DNA of 6,572 bases from an uncultured Novosphingobium sp. (lineage in GTDB: Bacteria; Pseudomonadota; Alphaproteobacteria; Sphingomonadales; Sphingomonadaceae): positions 1-6,572 of the forward strand of contig CALCQB010000345.1 in the NCBI GenBank assembly GCA_937897535.1, read 5' to 3'. Under the pieces are notes generated by a model, which was given only the letters and a program-made list of their open reading frames with translations, did not search any database and was not told where the DNA came from. Of the stretch, positions 5,808 to 6,572 are shown piece by piece (within the stretch, counting starts at the first letter, position 1; each line of letters opens with the position of its first letter). The position numbers and the translations under genes are program-made.

Positions 5808-6044
5808 GGGGCCAATGCACAAGCGGTGGTCGAAGGCGTGCGCGCGCGGCTCGCCGAACTGCAGAAGACCCTGCCCGAGGGCGTCAAGGAGCAGGTGTCG
5901 GGCATCGTCGAGCGTCTGCAGGAGCTGGTCACCGGCTTCGGCATCGCCCTGCTGACCGGCATCCTGCTGATGTACGTGGTGCTGGTGCTGCTGTTCAAAA
6001 GCTTCATCCACCCGATCACCATCCAGGCGGCGCTGCCGCTGGCC
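5808..6044 (+). pseudogene. RND efflux transporter fragment (two non-adjacent parts joined)
   Basis: In the frame of the chimeric ORF, GANAQAVVEGVRARLAEL followed by QKTLPEGVK matches the porter (PN2) region of RND inner-membrane pumps (around residue 300-325 in AcrB numbering). It then passes directly into ELVTGFGIALLTGI and LVLLFKSFIHPITI followed by QAALPLA. That segment is the pump's eighth transmembrane helix and following loop (around residue 860-900). The periplasmic and membrane domains between them, roughly 500 residues, are missing. The join is probably near LPEGV (5871-5885), a sequence that occurs in similar form at both places of such pumps. After ALPLA the usual continuation is lost. 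It is non-functional as a pump. Confidence 0.65.
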
Positions 6045-6086
6045 ATGCGCCGGCTGCTCGGTCCGTCCGGTCGTCGTGCAGCGGAT

Positions 6087-6287
6087 CGCCCAGGCTTGCT
6101 CGCCACAACGGTCGCCGCGCTGTTGCCCGACGCGATCCAGATCGGCGAACTCTGCGACGCCATGTTGTCCGCCTACGACGCCTCCGGCGTCGGGCCGGCA
6201 ATGGCTCGGTTCATGGGTCTCGTCATGCACCTCGGCCCCATCATCGGCGACGTACCGGGACCCGACCCGGCTGCCTTCGGGTTCCCC
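6087..6287 (+). pseudogene. Fragment resembling the cap region of an alpha/beta hydrolase
   Basis: In the same frame, RPGLLATTVAALLPDAIQIG, then LCDAMLSAYDASGVGPAMARFM and GDVPGPDPAAFG resemble the part after the nucleophile elbow of actinobacterial-type alpha/beta hydrolases. There, -HPxL-x-VAHEPP-x-LLPDA- is followed by -YxxxGVGPAMAKFM-. The HEPP-type motif appears shortened or lost. The codon choice (GAC, GCC, CTC, TCC) is very GC-rich but reads differently from the sphingomonad genes. No catalytic residues lie in the piece. This assignment is from memory of family patterns and is moderately uncertain. Confidence 0.4.
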
Positions 6288-6379
6288 ATGGGCTACTCTG
6301 GCACCCGTGGCATCGCCGAATTTGGGACCTGTATTTTCCTTTTTTGCCCAAACCGGTCAAATCGATGTAGGATGCCGCT
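6288..6379 (+). other. Lower-GC leader before trpB
   Basis: This stretch has a clear fall in GC, with a pyrimidine run (TATTTTCCTTTTTTGCCC, 6331-6348) and AAATCGATGTAGGATG. It shows no protein pattern in any frame, so it is best read as the 5' untranslated region of trpB. AGGA at 6369-6372 is the ribosome binding site, 7 nt before the GTG at 6380. I see no convincing promoter hexamers. Confidence 0.5.
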
Positions 6380-6572
6380 GTGAGTTCGACCGTGTCCAAT
6401 GCCGCTTCCGCGTTTGCTTCGCCGTCCATGCCGGATGCCGAGGGCCATTTTGGTCCCTACGGTGGCCGGTATGTGCCGGAGACCCTGGTGTATCCGTTGC
6501 AGCAATTGGAATCCGAGTATTGGCGGGCGCAGCAGGACCCGGAATTTCAGCGGCACCTTTCCCAATTGCTGC
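6380..6572 (+). CDS. trpB: Tryptophan synthase beta chain, N-terminal part (cut by window edge)
   Basis: 64 residues are present. The start of tryptophan synthase beta is unmistakable in GHFGPYGGRYVPETLVYPL (residues 22-40), followed by QQLESEYWRAQQDPEFQ. TrpB condenses indole with serine using pyridoxal phosphate. The PLP lysine and the rest of the chain lie beyond the right edge. The GTG at 6380 has AGGA 7 nt upstream. An ATG at 6428 (MPDAEGHFG) is an alternative and would remove a low-complexity Ser/Ala leader. The YVPETL form differs from YVAETLM or FVSETLM, which I know from proteobacterial TrpB, and is more like planctomycetal, cyanobacterial or Gram-positive chains. Codon use is also mixed (GGT, TAT, TTT, TTG, CAA), unlike the genes at 1-5800. 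No trpF or other trp gene is nearby. It probably derives from a different organism or locus than the first 5.8 kb. Confidence 0.93.
   Translation, partial: MSSTVSNAASAFASPSMPDAEGHFGPYGGRYVPETLVYPLQQLESEYWRAQQDPEFQRHLSQLL

Larger units (their letters stand above)
5436..6383 (+). pseudogene. Chimeric open frame: CPBP-type membrane protein start joined to unrelated fragments
   Basis: This is a 315-residue frame from the ATG at 5436 (a GTG at 5427 is possible), 45 nt after the previous gene. Residues 1 to about 125 look like the N-terminal half of a CPBP-type intramembrane protease. There are three hydrophobic stretches (about 17-43, 56-72, 92-118) and the typical VERVPDAELPLSGALPELAAG between the second and third. 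The catalytic EE-x3-R and later histidine motifs of that family never appear. The frame instead changes at about 5800-5810 into an RND pump fragment (to about 6044), then at about 6087 into a piece resembling an alpha/beta hydrolase, then at about 6288 into non-coding sequence, and it stops at 6381-6383. The stop overlaps the trpB start, which I take to be accidental. The CPBP assignment rests on pattern and topology only. The gene is truncated whether the joins are biological or artefacts. Confidence 0.6.

Noticed and set aside
6380..6383. GTGA overlap between the end of the chimeric frame and trpB as translational coupling.
   Set aside because: The last ~30 residues of that frame are untranslated leader sequence with no protein character, so the overlap is most likely coincidental.
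1..6572. CRISPR arrays, tRNA or rRNA genes, insertion sequences, integrases, toxin-antitoxin or phage-defence genes.
   Set aside because: I looked on both strands and saw no regularly spaced repeats, tRNA-like cloverleaf sequence, transposase motif or known defence domain.

Overview
The window is high-GC DNA that, for the first ~5.8 kb, looks like a chromosomal segment of an alphaproteobacterium, most likely of the order Sphingomonadales. The reasons are the atpH-atpA start with an N-terminus of the MENSGGI type, the strong G/C preference at third codon positions, and a CERSEAIQ-type palindromic repeat. I know that order assignment from family knowledge and did not compute it.

Layout. Minus strand, 1-763: the beginning of the F1 ATP synthase operon, with atpH (delta subunit, complete) followed by atpA (alpha subunit, cut by the left edge). 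Positions 764-1000 form the divergent intergenic region. It holds the atp leader, with a weak promoter candidate, a small G/C hairpin and a 10-bp inverted repeat that overlaps the atpH ribosome binding site, plus an 88-bp palindromic interspersed repeat. Plus strand, 1001 to about 5.8 kb: a tightly packed gene row. It encodes a dienelactone hydrolase family protein, a small exported protein of unknown function, a DJ-1/PfpI family protein, a DUF1203 protein, the Ada alkylation-repair protein/regulator, an isocitrate lyase/PEP mutase superfamily protein and the N-terminal part of a CPBP-type membrane protein. Gaps are 2 nt or 4-nt ATGA overlaps, except for 68 nt before the DUF1203 gene and 45 nt before the CPBP gene, so most of it is probably one transcript.

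The last ~770 bases do not fit. In one open frame (5436-6383) the CPBP start runs into a short piece of an RND efflux pump, itself apparently joined from two distant parts of such a pump. It then runs into a piece resembling the cap region of an alpha/beta hydrolase. After about 90 bases of lower-GC leader, the 5' end of a trpB gene follows, with codon use and sequence style unlike the rest. The simplest explanation is a chimeric sequence at a contig end (misassembly or amplification chimera). A genuinely scrambled gene graveyard is the alternative.

How the genes may work together: Ada repairs methylated DNA and acts as a methylation-activated transcription factor. DJ-1/PfpI and dienelactone hydrolase family proteins are often linked to damage control or electrophile metabolism. 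A shared stress or detoxification role for the plus-strand row is an inference from gene order. I found no clearly new system. The points most worth checking are the chimeric right end, the paired element over the atpH ribosome binding site, and the Ada-centred gene row.
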